Positions 34,979-43,483 of a DNA stretch of 64,000 nucleotides are shown here, piece after piece. Under the pieces are notes generated by a model. That model was not told the origin of the DNA, searched no databases, and saw only the letters and a list, made by a program, of their open reading frames with translations. Numbering within the stretch: position 1 is the stretch's first letter; each line of letters starts with the position of its first letter. The DNA comes from Dyadobacter linearis (GTDB lineage Bacteria > Bacteroidota > Bacteroidia > Cytophagales > Spirosomataceae), in assembly GCF_907165045.1 (NCBI RefSeq), contig NZ_CAJRAU010000004.1, positions 372,001 through 436,000 on the forward strand, read 5' to 3'. A program made the translations under genes and the position numbers.

Positions 34979-35932
34979 ATGAAAAAATACACCTTCACCG
35001 AGAAGAAAGATACCCGCTCGGGATTTGGAGCAGGAATGCATGAACTGGGACAGCAAAACCCGAATGTAGTAGCACTTTGCGCTGACCTAGTAGGTTCACT
35101 GAAATTAGAGCCTTTTATTAAGGAAAACCCCGACCGCTTTATTCAATGCGGTATTTCGGAAGCGAATATGATCGGTCTTTCGGCAGGTTTGACGATTGGT
35201 GGTAAAATTCCTTTTGCTACAACTTTTGCCAACTTTGCAACAGGCCGTGTTTATGACCAGATTCGCCAGAGTGTAGCATATTCTAACAAAAATGTAAAAA
35301 TATGTGCATCTCACGCCGGGCTAACACTAGGCGAAGACGGCGCGACGCACCAGATCCTGGAAGATTTGGGAATGATGAAAATGTTGCCTGGAATGACCGT
35401 TATCAATCCTTGCGATTATAACCAGACCAAAGCTGCTACCATCGCGATCGCTGATTACGAAGGTCCGGTTTATCTTCGTTTCGGCCGCCCGGTAATTCCT
35501 GTATTTACCGATGCAGATCAGAAATTCGAGATCGGTAAGGCGTGGATGGTGAATGAAGGAACTGATGTCAGCATTTTCGCGACGGGCCACATGGTTTGGG
35601 AAGCGATTCAAGCTGGCGAAATGCTGGAAGCGGAAGGTATCAATGCAGAAATCATTAATATCCACACGATTAAGCCGCTGGATGAAGAGGCTATATTGAA
35701 ATCTGTTGAAAAAACGGGTTGCGTAGTTTCTGCCGAGGAGCATAACCGCATTGGTGGACTGGGCGACAGTATTGCTCAGGTTTTGGTTAAACATAAACTC
35801 GCGCCGCAGGAATATGTAGCTGTTGACGACAGCTTCGGAGAAAGCGGTACGCCGGCTCAGCTTCTTGAAAAATATGGTTTGACAGCAAAACATATTGTGG
35901 AAGCCGCTAAACGCGCGATCGCAAGAAAATAA
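34979..35932 (+). CDS. Transketolase, C-terminal subunit
   Basis: A 317-residue second half with the pyrimidine-binding domain (RFIQCGISEANMIGLSAGLTIGGK, where the catalytic Glu that activates TPP lies in ISEANM) and the C-terminal regulatory-type domain (VSIFATGHMVWEAIQAGEMLE, EEHNRIGGLGDSIAQVL). Together with the preceding protein it makes a complete transketolase. It ends at a large hairpin terminator. Confidence 0.93.
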   Translation: MKKYTFTEKKDTRSGFGAGMHELGQQNPNVVALCADLVGSLKLEPFIKENPDRFIQCGISEANMIGLSAGLTIGGKIPFATTFANFATGRVYDQIRQSVAYSNKNVKICASHAGLTLGEDGATHQILEDLGMMKMLPGMTVINPCDYNQTKAATIAIADYEGPVYLRFGRPVIPVFTDADQKFEIGKAWMVNEGTDVSIFATGHMVWEAIQAGEMLEAEGINAEIINIHTIKPLDEEAILKSVEKTGCVVSAEEHNRIGGLGDSIAQVLVKHKLAPQEYVAVDDSFGESGTPAQLLEKYGLTAKHIVEAAKRAIARK

Positions 35933-35976
35933 GTCGGGGTACGTCGTTTTTGTGACGTTTTGCTCCGAAATGAAGG

Positions 35977-36027
35977 GCCCGGCAGGATTGTAAAACATTG
36001 GTTTTGCTCCTGCCGGGCTCAATTTTT
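35977..36027 (+). terminator. Terminator after the transketolase genes
   Basis: GCCCGGCAGGA pairs with TCCTGCCGGGC; the 20-base loop holds a second small stem (AAAAC/GTTTT). A short T-rich run follows. Confidence 0.75.
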
Positions 36028-36139
36028 GTTTGACCTGACCAAAAAATAAATTATTATTGACTGATGTTGATTTTCACTTAGGTGGATAAATGAATGCTTG
36101 CCACAGTAAGGAATTAGCTATCAGGTTAGTACCGATTAA

Positions 36140-36682
36140 ATGTCTGACGAAGAATTATTAGCCCTTTTTGCAAATCCCGAAACGCGTCGAAACGCTTTCA
36201 ATCTTATGGTACGAAAGTATCAGCAAAAGGTATATTGGCTGGTGCGGAAAATGGTGATCGACCACGACGATGCGAACGATGTGACCCAGGATGTTTTTAT
36301 CAAAGCCTGGACTGCATTGGAGAACTTCCGCGGCGATTCGAAATTATACACCTGGCTGTACCGCATTGCGAGTAACGAAGCAATTAATTTCCTGAACAAG
36401 AAGCGCCGGAAGTTCTTCGTGCCTATTTATGATGTAGAAAACGAGCTGAGTGAAAAACTGGAAGCGGATCCGCAGCTGAGCGGTGACGTGATCCAGCTTA
36501 AACTACAAAAAGCGATACTGAAACTCCCCGAAAAACAGAGGCTGGTTTTCAACCTTAAATACTTTGAAGAACTGCCTTATGAAGAGATTTCCGAGATAAC
36601 CGGGACTTCGGTCGGCGCGTTGAAAGCCTCGTATCACTGGGCTTCCAAAAAAATTGAAGATTATTTAAATAGTACTGATTAA
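36140..36682 (+). CDS. ECF-family RNA polymerase sigma factor
   Basis: A 180-residue sigma-70 family member. Region 2 has DDANDVTQDVFIKAWTAL followed by FRGDSKLYTWLYRIASNEAI, and region 4 has LPEKQRLVFNLKYFEELPYEEISEITGTSVGALKASYHWA (read in two parts), both intact. The next two genes encode a membrane-anchored and a periplasmic CpxP/Spy-like protein, so this looks like an envelope-stress regulator with its inhibitor and sensor. No promoter match was found in its 200-base upstream gap. Confidence 0.93.
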   Translation: MSDEELLALFANPETRRNAFNLMVRKYQQKVYWLVRKMVIDHDDANDVTQDVFIKAWTALENFRGDSKLYTWLYRIASNEAINFLNKKRRKFFVPIYDVENELSEKLEADPQLSGDVIQLKLQKAILKLPEKQRLVFNLKYFEELPYEEISEITGTSVGALKASYHWASKKIEDYLNSTD

Positions 36683-36736
36683 ACTATTTGAAGTGGGGGT
36701 GGTCAAACTTCTGATAAATAAAAAATATTAATAATT

Positions 36737-37177
36737 ATGGACAAGGGACGTATACGGCTGGACGATCTTCGCAAAGAAGTTCCGTTTTCTGTGCCCGAAA
36801 ATTACTTTGAACAACTTCCCCAGATCATTCAGTCGAAGATCCAGTCTGAGCCTGCGCGTAAGCCGGTGATCAGCTGGTCGTGGCAGCGGGTGTCGGGAAT
36901 GGTGGCTGCAATGGCGCTGGTTCTGATGCTGGTGTGGGTTACTGTTCCGGAAAGACAGGGATCCCTTGGACAGGAACCTTTGAGCGGAATCAGTAATGCA
37001 ACGATCATCAATTACCTGGAAGATGAAAATATCAGTTATTTCGATTTGAGCGAGCATAAAGTGGTTCAGAAGGCTTTTGAAACAGATTCTACCGTATTGT
37101 ATTATCTCGACGGCCTTGATGACGATATTTTGCGCCAGCAGATCCAGGAAAGCATTTCCGGACAGGAAACCATTTGA
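36737..37177 (+). CDS. Membrane protein, likely anti-sigma factor
   Basis: A 146-residue protein with an N-terminal soluble part (MDKGRIRLDDLRKEVPFSVPENYFEQLP), one membrane helix near residues 51-68 (VSGMVAAMALVLMLVWVTV) and a C-terminal periplasmic region. The layout, with a cytoplasmic opening before one helix and the preceding sigma gene 54 bases away, is that of an anti-sigma factor; no zinc motif is seen. Function is inferred from position. Confidence 0.6.
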   Translation: MDKGRIRLDDLRKEVPFSVPENYFEQLPQIIQSKIQSEPARKPVISWSWQRVSGMVAAMALVLMLVWVTVPERQGSLGQEPLSGISNATIINYLEDENISYFDLSEHKVVQKAFETDSTVLYYLDGLDDDILRQQIQESISGQETI

Positions 37178-37195
37178 CCCTAACAGCATAAAGAA

Positions 37196-37657
37196 ATGAA
37201 GCATACAACCATAACCCACCTACATCGCAACCTGCTTTTTGCATTCGTTTTGATCCTCGCAGGTTTGTCGGCAGCGAATGCGCAGCGGCGCTCAGAAGAG
37301 GAGATCAAGCGGATTCAGGATGCCAAAATTGCGATTATCACCAACAGGCTCAGCCTAACTCCCGAGCAGTCGACTGGTTTCTGGCCCGTGTACAATGAAT
37401 TTTCTCAAAAGAGAAGGGAAATTCACCGCGCGCAGAGAAAGATCGTGAATGATAAAAAAGCGGAGGGCAAAACGGACGACCAGGCGCTTAATAACCTGAA
37501 AGAAGTGCAGGATCTGAGACAAAAGGAGCTGGATCTTGAAAAGGAATATCAGAACAAGTTTCTGAAAGTGATCTCAGCCGCGCAAGTTATTGAGTTATAC
37601 AAAGCAGAAAAAACGTTTAACGATATGCTGCTTCAACGACTTAAACAGAAGAATTAA
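37196..37657 (+). CDS. Periplasmic CpxP/Spy-like protein
   Basis: A 153-residue exported protein with a signal peptide ending ANAQ. The mature part is all helical and has the LTPEQSTGFWPVYNEF motif typical of Spy/CpxP-like chaperone-sensor proteins, then long charged helices. Such proteins sit in sigma/anti-sigma operons and report on misfolded envelope proteins. It is the last gene of the sigma operon and is followed by a strong terminator. Confidence 0.75.
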   Translation: MKHTTITHLHRNLLFAFVLILAGLSAANAQRRSEEEIKRIQDAKIAIITNRLSLTPEQSTGFWPVYNEFSQKRREIHRAQRKIVNDKKAEGKTDDQALNNLKEVQDLRQKELDLEKEYQNKFLKVISAAQVIELYKAEKTFNDMLLQRLKQKN

Positions 37658-37690
37658 TAACCTGAAATATCGACTTACTACAATTATTTT

Positions 37691-37726
37691 CCCCCGGCTG
37701 AGTTATCTGCCGGGGGATTTTTTTAG
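37691..37726 (+). terminator. Terminator after the sigma operon
   Basis: CCCCCGGC pairs with GCCGGGGG across a 10-base loop, followed by A and seven T. Confidence 0.8.
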
Positions 37727-39300
37727 TGACCGCCTACAACTTCTACGTCGTTGATCCCTCTTGTTTCCACAGTAATGTTGCGCAACGGAGCTGAATGCTT
37801 CTTGAAATCCTGAATAATTTCAAGTACATCATAATCGATATTGATCGATTTGCTGCCGTCGATAATTACCGTAGCTCCATCAGGAAGATTTTCGAGCGTT
37901 GCGTTGATACTGCCTTTGTTCAGGAAAGTAACTTCCTCCGACAATTGGAGCGTAATTACCTCACCTTCACGATGCTGCTCTTTGATATAATGGTAGGAAT
38001 GCTGATAGTTCTTTCTGAGAATGAAATAGATAGCCACTACCATACCCACTGCTATTCCCTTTAATAAGTCGGTGCTTAGGATCGCGATGATCGTCACGAC
38101 GAAAGGAATAAACTGTTCCTTACCCAAAGCATACATTCCCTTGTACAAAGAGAACTTTGACAGCTTGTAACCTACCAATAAAAGGATAGCCGCCAGAGAG
38201 GCGAGCGGAATGTAATTCAGCAGCGCCGGAATCAATACGGCTGACAGAAGTAATATAGACCCGTGAATGATCGTGGACATTCTGGTACGTCCGCCGGAGT
38301 CGATATTGGCCGAGCTGCGGACAATTACCTGTGTTATCGGCAAACCGCCAATCAGACCCGAAGTCATATTCCCGATCCCCTGCGCAATAAGCTCACGATT
38401 GGTGGGTGTACTCCGTTTGAAAGGATCGAGTTTATCGGTTGCTTCCACAGACAGCAATGTTTCCAAGCTAGCCACGATGGCGAGCGTCACAGCTATTGTG
38501 TACACTTCCACATTCTGAAACGCAGAGAAATCCGGTGTTTTGAAGAAACCAAAAAATTCACCTGCACTGCTGGCCACGGGTAACTGGACCATATGTTCTC
38601 CGGTTAAAACCAGCTCAGGAGCAAATGCTGCGTAACCGAGATTTAACAGAATACCTGCCGCTACTACAAACAATGCACCAGGAATGAAGCGGAATAGCTG
38701 GATCCTTTTCATGAAAGGCCTGTCAAACAGAATCAGAAGACCCAGTGAGACAGCTGAAATGATGATCGCGCCGGTACTGCTGTACCTAACCGCGTTCCAG
38801 AGTTCGGTAAACGTATTCTGACCATCTTTTTGTGCGAAAGCTTCATCGCCCATGAAATCGGCATCATAGCCGAAAGCATGCGGTATCTCTTTTAAAATCA
38901 ATGTGATACCGATTGCAGCCAGCATTCCTTTAATAACTGACGAAGGGAAATAGTAACCGATAATACCTGCTTTGAGCAAACCTGCGATTACCTGGATCGC
39001 ACCTGCCAGCACTACGGCAAGCAAAAATGCTTCAAAACTCCCAAGAGTTTCCAGGGCATTCAATACAATCACGACGAGCCCGGCCGCTGGTCCGGCTACT
39101 CCCAGTGAGGATTTACTGATTGATCCAACCACGATCCCGCCAACCACACCTGCTATAATTCCTGAAAAAAGCAGGTCGGACCTGCCGGTAGACGCCAGCG
39201 CAATACCCAAACAGAGGGGCAGGGCCACGAGGTAAACCACGAGCCCCGAGGGGAAATCGTATTTGAGATTGGAGAACGGACTATTCTTATTCAATGACAT
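37723..39300 (-). CDS. SulP family anion transporter
   Basis: A 525-residue SLC26/SulP permease with about 12-14 membrane helices from residue 15 to 420, and a C-terminal STAS domain (EVTFLNKGSINATLENLPDG, then VIIDGSKSINIDYDVLEIIQDF). SulP proteins move sulfate, bicarbonate or other anions. The next gene upstream on the strand is a beta-carbonic anhydrase, which favours bicarbonate. Its stop overlaps the terminator of the converging sigma operon. Confidence 0.92.
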   Translation of the reverse strand: MSLNKNSPFSNLKYDFPSGLVVYLVALPLCLGIALASTGRSDLLFSGIIAGVVGGIVVGSISKSSLGVAGPAAGLVVIVLNALETLGSFEAFLLAVVLAGAIQVIAGLLKAGIIGYYFPSSVIKGMLAAIGITLILKEIPHAFGYDADFMGDEAFAQKDGQNTFTELWNAVRYSSTGAIIISAVSLGLLILFDRPFMKRIQLFRFIPGALFVVAAGILLNLGYAAFAPELVLTGEHMVQLPVASSAGEFFGFFKTPDFSAFQNVEVYTIAVTLAIVASLETLLSVEATDKLDPFKRSTPTNRELIAQGIGNMTSGLIGGLPITQVIVRSSANIDSGGRTRMSTIIHGSILLLSAVLIPALLNYIPLASLAAILLLVGYKLSKFSLYKGMYALGKEQFIPFVVTIIAILSTDLLKGIAVGMVVAIYFILRKNYQHSYHYIKEQHREGEVITLQLSEEVTFLNKGSINATLENLPDGATVIIDGSKSINIDYDVLEIIQDFKKHSAPLRNITVETRGINDVEVVGGH

Positions 39301-39343
39301 ACGATTGATTCGAAAGGAAATGAGTTATTTATTTATATGCAGC

Positions 39344-39994
39344 TTACCCAATCTGAAGTTTATCCAAACGATATACGTCTTCAAAATCATTGGTAGTACC
39401 GTCAGCTGTCACGTCGAGATCCTGGAGAATACCTGTATGGATATCATATACAAGTCCATGCACCTGAAGAGCCTTACCGTTTGCCCACGCATTCTGTACG
39501 ATGCTGGTTTTGGCAAGATCGCGAACCTGCTCGATCACATTAAGCTCAACGAGCCTGTCACTGCGGAGATTCATATCAGAAATAGCATTCAATTCTTCCT
39601 GGTGGAATCTGTAAACATCTTTAATATGGCGTAACCAGTTGTCAATCAGCCCGACTTGCTTGTTACCCATTGCAGTAAGCACACCTCCACAACCATAATG
39701 GCCGCACACGATAATGTGTATTACACCAAGCACATTCACTGAATAATCGAGTACGCTGAGCATGCTCATATCCGTATGGATTACCATATTGGCAATATTC
39801 CGGTGCACAAAAATGTCTCCCGGCTGGGTGCCGGTCAATGCATTTGCCGGAACGCGGCTATCGGAACAGCCGATCCACAAAAATTTGGGGCTTTGGCCTT
39901 TTGCCAGGGTGTTAAAAAATTCCGGGTTCTCCTGGGTAATATCGTTGACCCATTTTTTATTATTTTCAAAAAGCTGCTGATATGACTTAACCAT
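39344..39994 (-). CDS. can: Beta-class carbonic anhydrase
   Basis: A 216-residue beta-carbonic anhydrase interconverting CO2 and bicarbonate. Zinc ligands are in IGCSDSRVPA (Cys43, Asp45 and Arg47 pair) and CGHYGCGG (His and second Cys). The opening MVKSYQQLFENNKKWVN is usual for the family. It is transcribed 43 bases before the SulP gene and probably in one unit with it. Confidence 0.95.
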   Translation of the reverse strand: MVKSYQQLFENNKKWVNDITQENPEFFNTLAKGQSPKFLWIGCSDSRVPANALTGTQPGDIFVHRNIANMVIHTDMSMLSVLDYSVNVLGVIHIIVCGHYGCGGVLTAMGNKQVGLIDNWLRHIKDVYRFHQEELNAISDMNLRSDRLVELNVIEQVRDLAKTSIVQNAWANGKALQVHGLVYDIHTGILQDLDVTADGTTNDFEDVYRLDKLQIG

Positions 39995-40094
39995 GATTTC
40001 TCAATTATTGATTTAATAAAGCAATAGGAATATGCCTGGTATGTGACGACGGTACAACCATCTTCATACAGGAAATACTAAAATTTGAGAGAAA

Positions 40095-40391
40095 TCAGAC
40101 CAGCTCGGGTGGGGGAGAGAGGAGATTGTAAAAAATCTCGTTCCGAAAACTGGTGGAGTAAAGAAAGGAGGCCTTGAGTGGAATGGATAGGCAAAATTTG
40201 TCGAAATGGACAATATGATCCGGGAAGACCTGATCGTCGCTTACTTTTTCCGCTTCCGTTTTTTCATTATCGCATGTACCGGTATCGCAAACCACAGATG
40301 CCTTTGCTTTGGCCAGCAAGTAACTTGCCACATCTGTAGCTTTGCAGATGAGGAAGGCCGTGAGCAATATGAGGCAGAGCTTTCTGAGCAA
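40095..40391 (-). CDS. Small exported hypothetical protein, TTG start
   Basis: A 98-residue protein beginning at a TTG (no in-frame ATG after the preceding stop) with a hydrophobic N-terminus LRKLCLILLTAFLICKATDV that looks like a signal peptide or anchor, then a Cys-containing segment VCDTGTCDNE and a C-terminus ending PPPELV. It is unrecognised. It lies 100 bases upstream of the carbonic anhydrase gene on the same strand. The frame could be fortuitous, but its signal-like start argues for a real gene. Confidence 0.45.
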   Translation of the reverse strand: MLRKLCLILLTAFLICKATDVASYLLAKAKASVVCDTGTCDNEKTEAEKVSDDQVFPDHIVHFDKFCLSIPLKASFLYSTSFRNEIFYNLLSPPPELV

Positions 40392-40506
40392 GGTATTGCA
40401 GATTTTGTAAAACGATTAAGGAACAGCTGACGGTGCTAAAACGTTCTGACGGGCTATAAATTATAGGCGGCCTGCCATTTTGGAAAGTTCAGCCATCACG
40501 GGAAAC

Positions 40507-40536
40507 AAAAAAAGGGCGTTATAAACAGCCCTTTTA
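40507..40536 (-). terminator. Terminator after the 36-residue membrane protein gene
   Basis: On the minus strand AAGGGC and GCCCTT form the stem around a 10-base loop, directly after the stop codon and followed by seven T. Confidence 0.75.
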
Positions 40537-40644
40537 CTTATTGGTTTTCCAGTTCTTTTCATTGTTCTCAAGCCAACGTCCTACCAGGAACGCAGAGCCT
40601 AAAAGAACAATATAGAAAACGATCATTATGATTGTCATTTGCAT
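40534..40644 (-). CDS. Small membrane protein, 36 residues
   Basis: A short reading frame on the minus strand, MQMTIIMIVFYIVLLGSAFL then VGRWLENNEKNWKTNK. It is one hydrophobic helix followed by a charged tail, a pattern seen for many small membrane proteins. A terminator begins at its stop and it lies 80 bases after hisB, so it is transcribed on its own or as the tail of the hisB unit. Function unknown. The ATG at 40638 is an alternative start. Confidence 0.5.
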   Translation of the reverse strand: MQMTIIMIVFYIVLLGSAFLVGRWLENNEKNWKTNK

Positions 40645-40724
40645 AAAATATCCGTTTAGCGCTTCTTTTGAATCGAACAAAAGTAACTAAAAAAAGCAAA
40701 CTGGAAGATTAATCGGTCAAAAAA

Positions 40725-41849
40725 TTACAGTACTCCTTTGGTCGACGGCATGAAATCCAGCGCTTTCAAATCTCTCCTTACCGCCATTTTGATAGCCTTT
40801 GCAAATGCTTTAAAAATCGATTCGATCTTGTGGTGTTCGTTGTCACCTTCCACTTTGATATTCAGGTTGGAAAGCGAAGTGTCGGAGAACGATTTGAAGA
40901 AATGGAAGAACATTTCAGTCGGCATTTCCCCTATTTTTTCACGCTTGAACTCCGCATCCCAAACAATCCACGGGCGACCGGAAAAATCAATAGCGACCTG
41001 CGCCAGGGCTTCGTCCATCGGCAAAAGAAATCCGTAGCGGTTAATACCTCTTTTGTCGCCGATCGCCTGCCGGTAAGCTTCACCGAGCGCAAGCGCAGTA
41101 TCCTCAATAGTATGGTGTTCGTCAATGTGCAGGTCTCCCTCGACGCGGATCGTGAGGTCGGCGCCGGAATGCCTGGCGAGCTGATCGAGCATGTGGTCGA
41201 AAAAGCCGAGGCCGGTATGGATCTCAGATCTGCCGCTTCCGTCGAGGTTAAGGTCGATCCTGATCTGTGTTTCTTTTGTATTGCGTTCCACGGACGCTTT
41301 CCGGGAAGGCAGTTTAATGTGCTCATAAATGCTGTCCCAATCTTTACTTACAAGTGTAGTGCATTGGTTCATGTCAGCGGAAACATTCGTTTCAGGCAGC
41401 ACATCGGCATACAGAATCGCTTTTGCACCCAAATTCACCGCTAGTTGAATATCTGTGAGCCGGTCCCCGATAACGAAACTGTTGGCCAGGTCATATTCAT
41501 CAGAAAGGTAAGCAGTGAGCATACCGGTACCGGGTTTGCGGGTAGGCAGGTTATCTTCCGGAAAACTCCTGTCGATCAAGATTTCGGAGAAATGAATGTT
41601 CTCGCCTTCCAACGTCCGCAGCATTTTATTATGAGCCGGCCAGAAAGTATCTTCTGGAAATGAATCTGTCCCCAAACCGTCCTGATTTGTGACCATTACC
41701 AGTTCATAATCAGTCTCTTCTGCGATTTTTCGCAGGTTTGAGATTGCTTTTGGTAAAAATTCGAGCTTTTCCAGAGAATCGACCTGAAAGTCGGTGGTAG
41801 GTTCTACAATAATTGTCCCGTCGCGGTCGATAAACAGTACTTTTTTCAT
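40725..41849 (-). CDS. hisB: Bifunctional histidinol-phosphatase/imidazoleglycerol-phosphate dehydratase
   Basis: A 374-residue fusion. The N-terminal HAD domain (residues about 1-165) has [13 protein letters not shown] and carries out the histidinol-phosphate phosphatase step; the C-terminal IGPD domain has [14 protein letters not shown] and [18 protein letters not shown], the manganese sites of the dehydratase. This two-domain order is the E. coli-like HisB arrangement. No other his gene is adjacent. It faces ribE, with 172 bases between the starts. Confidence 0.95.
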   Translation of the reverse strand: MKKVLFIDRDGTIIVEPTTDFQVDSLEKLEFLPKAISNLRKIAEETDYELVMVTNQDGLGTDSFPEDTFWPAHNKMLRTLEGENIHFSEILIDRSFPEDNLPTRKPGTGMLTAYLSDEYDLANSFVIGDRLTDIQLAVNLGAKAILYADVLPETNVSADMNQCTTLVSKDWDSIYEHIKLPSRKASVERNTKETQIRIDLNLDGSGRSEIHTGLGFFDHMLDQLARHSGADLTIRVEGDLHIDEHHTIEDTALALGEAYRQAIGDKRGINRYGFLLPMDEALAQVAIDFSGRPWIVWDAEFKREKIGEMPTEMFFHFFKSFSDTSLSNLNIKVEGDNEHHKIESIFKAFAKAIKMAVRRDLKALDFMPSTKGVL

Positions 41850-41989
41850 TTAATATTTTTTAGGAAGATAGCCGACACATTCAGTCAGCGGGATTTTGCT
41901 GGCTGCAAAGTTCGCAAACTATGTGAAATTGAAAAGTGATTGGCAGGATTGTAGCCAAGAATCGCATATCCACTCTGCGCAAGAAGTCT

Positions 41990-41997
41990 TAACTTTG
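41990..41997 (+). promoter_or_regulatory. Putative -7 element for ribE
   Basis: TAACTTTG is an exact -7 match; start near 42004 leaves about 18 bases before the ribE ATG, leaving little room for a long FMN riboswitch in the leader. Confidence 0.37.
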
Positions 41998-42021
41998 GGT
42001 TTTCAAACTGTATATAAGAAG

Positions 42022-42615
42022 ATGTTTACTGGAATTGTTGAGGCAATAGGCGAAGTTACTAATGTAGAGGAACAGGGTACTAACAAGACTTTTACGTTCC
42101 TTTCTTCGCTGGCGAAAGACTTTAAAATCGATCAGAGCATCAATCACAACGGTGTTTGTCTGACGGTAGTAGCAGTGGAAGGTGAATCTTACAAGGTAAC
42201 GGCGATCGAGGAAACCCTTTCCAAAACCAACCTGGGCGCATTAACACCCGGGAGCAAAGTGAATCTGGAAAGGTGTATGCCGGCCAATGGAAGGTTTGAC
42301 GGACATATTGTGCAGGGTCACGTAGATCAAACCGGGATTTGTACCAATGTGGAAGAACGGGACGGAAGCTGGCTTTTTGATTTCAAGTATGATGCCGGAA
42401 CGGGGAATATCACGGTCGAGAAAGGATCGATATGCATTAATGGAGTGAGTCTGACTGTTTTTAACTCAGGAGAAAACACTTTCCGGGTTGCTATAATACC
42501 TTATACTTATTCCTTCACAAATTTCCATTCGCTGCGGGCGGGCGATTCGGTGAATCTCGAATTTGATATTTTAGGGAAGTATATCAAAAGAATTCTGGGC
42601 GCTAATGCAGTTTAA
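42022..42615 (+). CDS. ribE: Riboflavin synthase, alpha subunit
   Basis: A 197-residue enzyme making riboflavin from two lumazine molecules. The duplicated lumazine-binding fold is seen in MFTGIVEAIGEV and NGVCLTVV, repeated as GHIVQGHVDQTG and ICINGVSLTVF. I take the ATG at 42022, which opens MFTGIVE; the frame extends to 41896 but through the hisB/ribE intergenic. No other rib gene is next to it. Confidence 0.95.
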   Translation: MFTGIVEAIGEVTNVEEQGTNKTFTFLSSLAKDFKIDQSINHNGVCLTVVAVEGESYKVTAIEETLSKTNLGALTPGSKVNLERCMPANGRFDGHIVQGHVDQTGICTNVEERDGSWLFDFKYDAGTGNITVEKGSICINGVSLTVFNSGENTFRVAIIPYTYSFTNFHSLRAGDSVNLEFDILGKYIKRILGANAV

Positions 42616-42685
42616 CATATTGGCTTCTTAGATTATTACGTTTATTTTTACCCGTATATACCAGTTTAGTGCATTCAAAATATTC

Positions 42686-43483
42686 ATGGCCAAAATAAGT
42701 ACGCAGTCCAAAAAGGACCTTTTCATACATATTGGAATTATCGTTTCGCTTCTTTTGGTAATCTTTCTGGGATTCTTTTTTGTTTATCTGCCCTTCACAA
42801 CCAATCACGGCGAAGCTATTACTGTGCCAGATCTGAAAAAGAAGAGTGTGGCTGATCTCGAAGAGTTTCTGGATACCAAGGATTTGCGTTACGAAGTTGA
42901 CTGCACATTTGTGGCCAATATTCCTCCGCTCACGATTATAGCACAATACCCGCCTCCGGGAGCGAAGGTGAAAGAGGGAAGGAAAATTTATGTGACAGTT
43001 GTATCCAATACCGCGCCGCTGATCAAAATGCCGAAGCTGACGGATATGACGCACCGGAGTGCGCAAATGCTGCTGAAAAGTGTAGGGCTGGAAGAAGGAA
43101 ATATCTCCTATGTGCCTGATATGGCGCAGAATGCGGTATTGCGCCAGTTATATAATGGAAAAGAAATATTGCCCGGCCAGCCTATTACAAAGGGTTCAAA
43201 AATTGACCTGGAATTAGGAGAAGGTTTGGGTACTGCTCAATTTGAGGCTCCTTCCGTGATCGGAATGCCGCTCGACGAAGCCAAGATCGCGATTATCGGA
43301 TCGGGTTTGAAAGTGGGGCAGCAAATGGAACTGCCAGCTGAGGAAGGGCAGGCGCCGGGATCAATTGTACGGCAAAATCCGGATGCTGGAAGCAATGTTA
43401 GAATAGGGGATGTTATCGATCTTTGGGTAACACCGCAGTCTTTGGAACCAACTGAGAATGGAACTATCCAACCCGAACCTTAA
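42686..43483 (+). CDS. PASTA-domain membrane protein
   Basis: A 265-residue protein with one membrane helix near residues 14-35 and three extracytoplasmic PASTA domains (about 45-113, 114-185 and 190-255; signature openings VPDLKKKSVADLEEFL, MPKLTDMTHRSAQMLL and APSVIGMPLDEAKIAI). PASTA domains bind peptidoglycan stem peptides or fold partners; here there is no kinase domain. Its 3' end overlaps the next gene by 26 bp, so the two are translationally coupled. Confidence 0.88.
   Translation: MAKISTQSKKDLFIHIGIIVSLLLVIFLGFFFVYLPFTTNHGEAITVPDLKKKSVADLEEFLDTKDLRYEVDCTFVANIPPLTIIAQYPPPGAKVKEGRKIYVTVVSNTAPLIKMPKLTDMTHRSAQMLLKSVGLEEGNISYVPDMAQNAVLRQLYNGKEILPGQPITKGSKIDLELGEGLGTAQFEAPSVIGMPLDEAKIAIIGSGLKVGQQMELPAEEGQAPGSIVRQNPDAGSNVRIGDVIDLWVTPQSLEPTENGTIQPEP

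Noticed and set aside
35327-36022. Minus-strand frame opposite the transketolase C-terminal gene
   Set aside because: No recognisable protein features and it lies within a well-supported gene.
41850-42021. FMN riboswitch upstream of ribE
   Set aside because: The -7 match leaves only about 18 bases of leader and I saw no conserved RFN-element segments.
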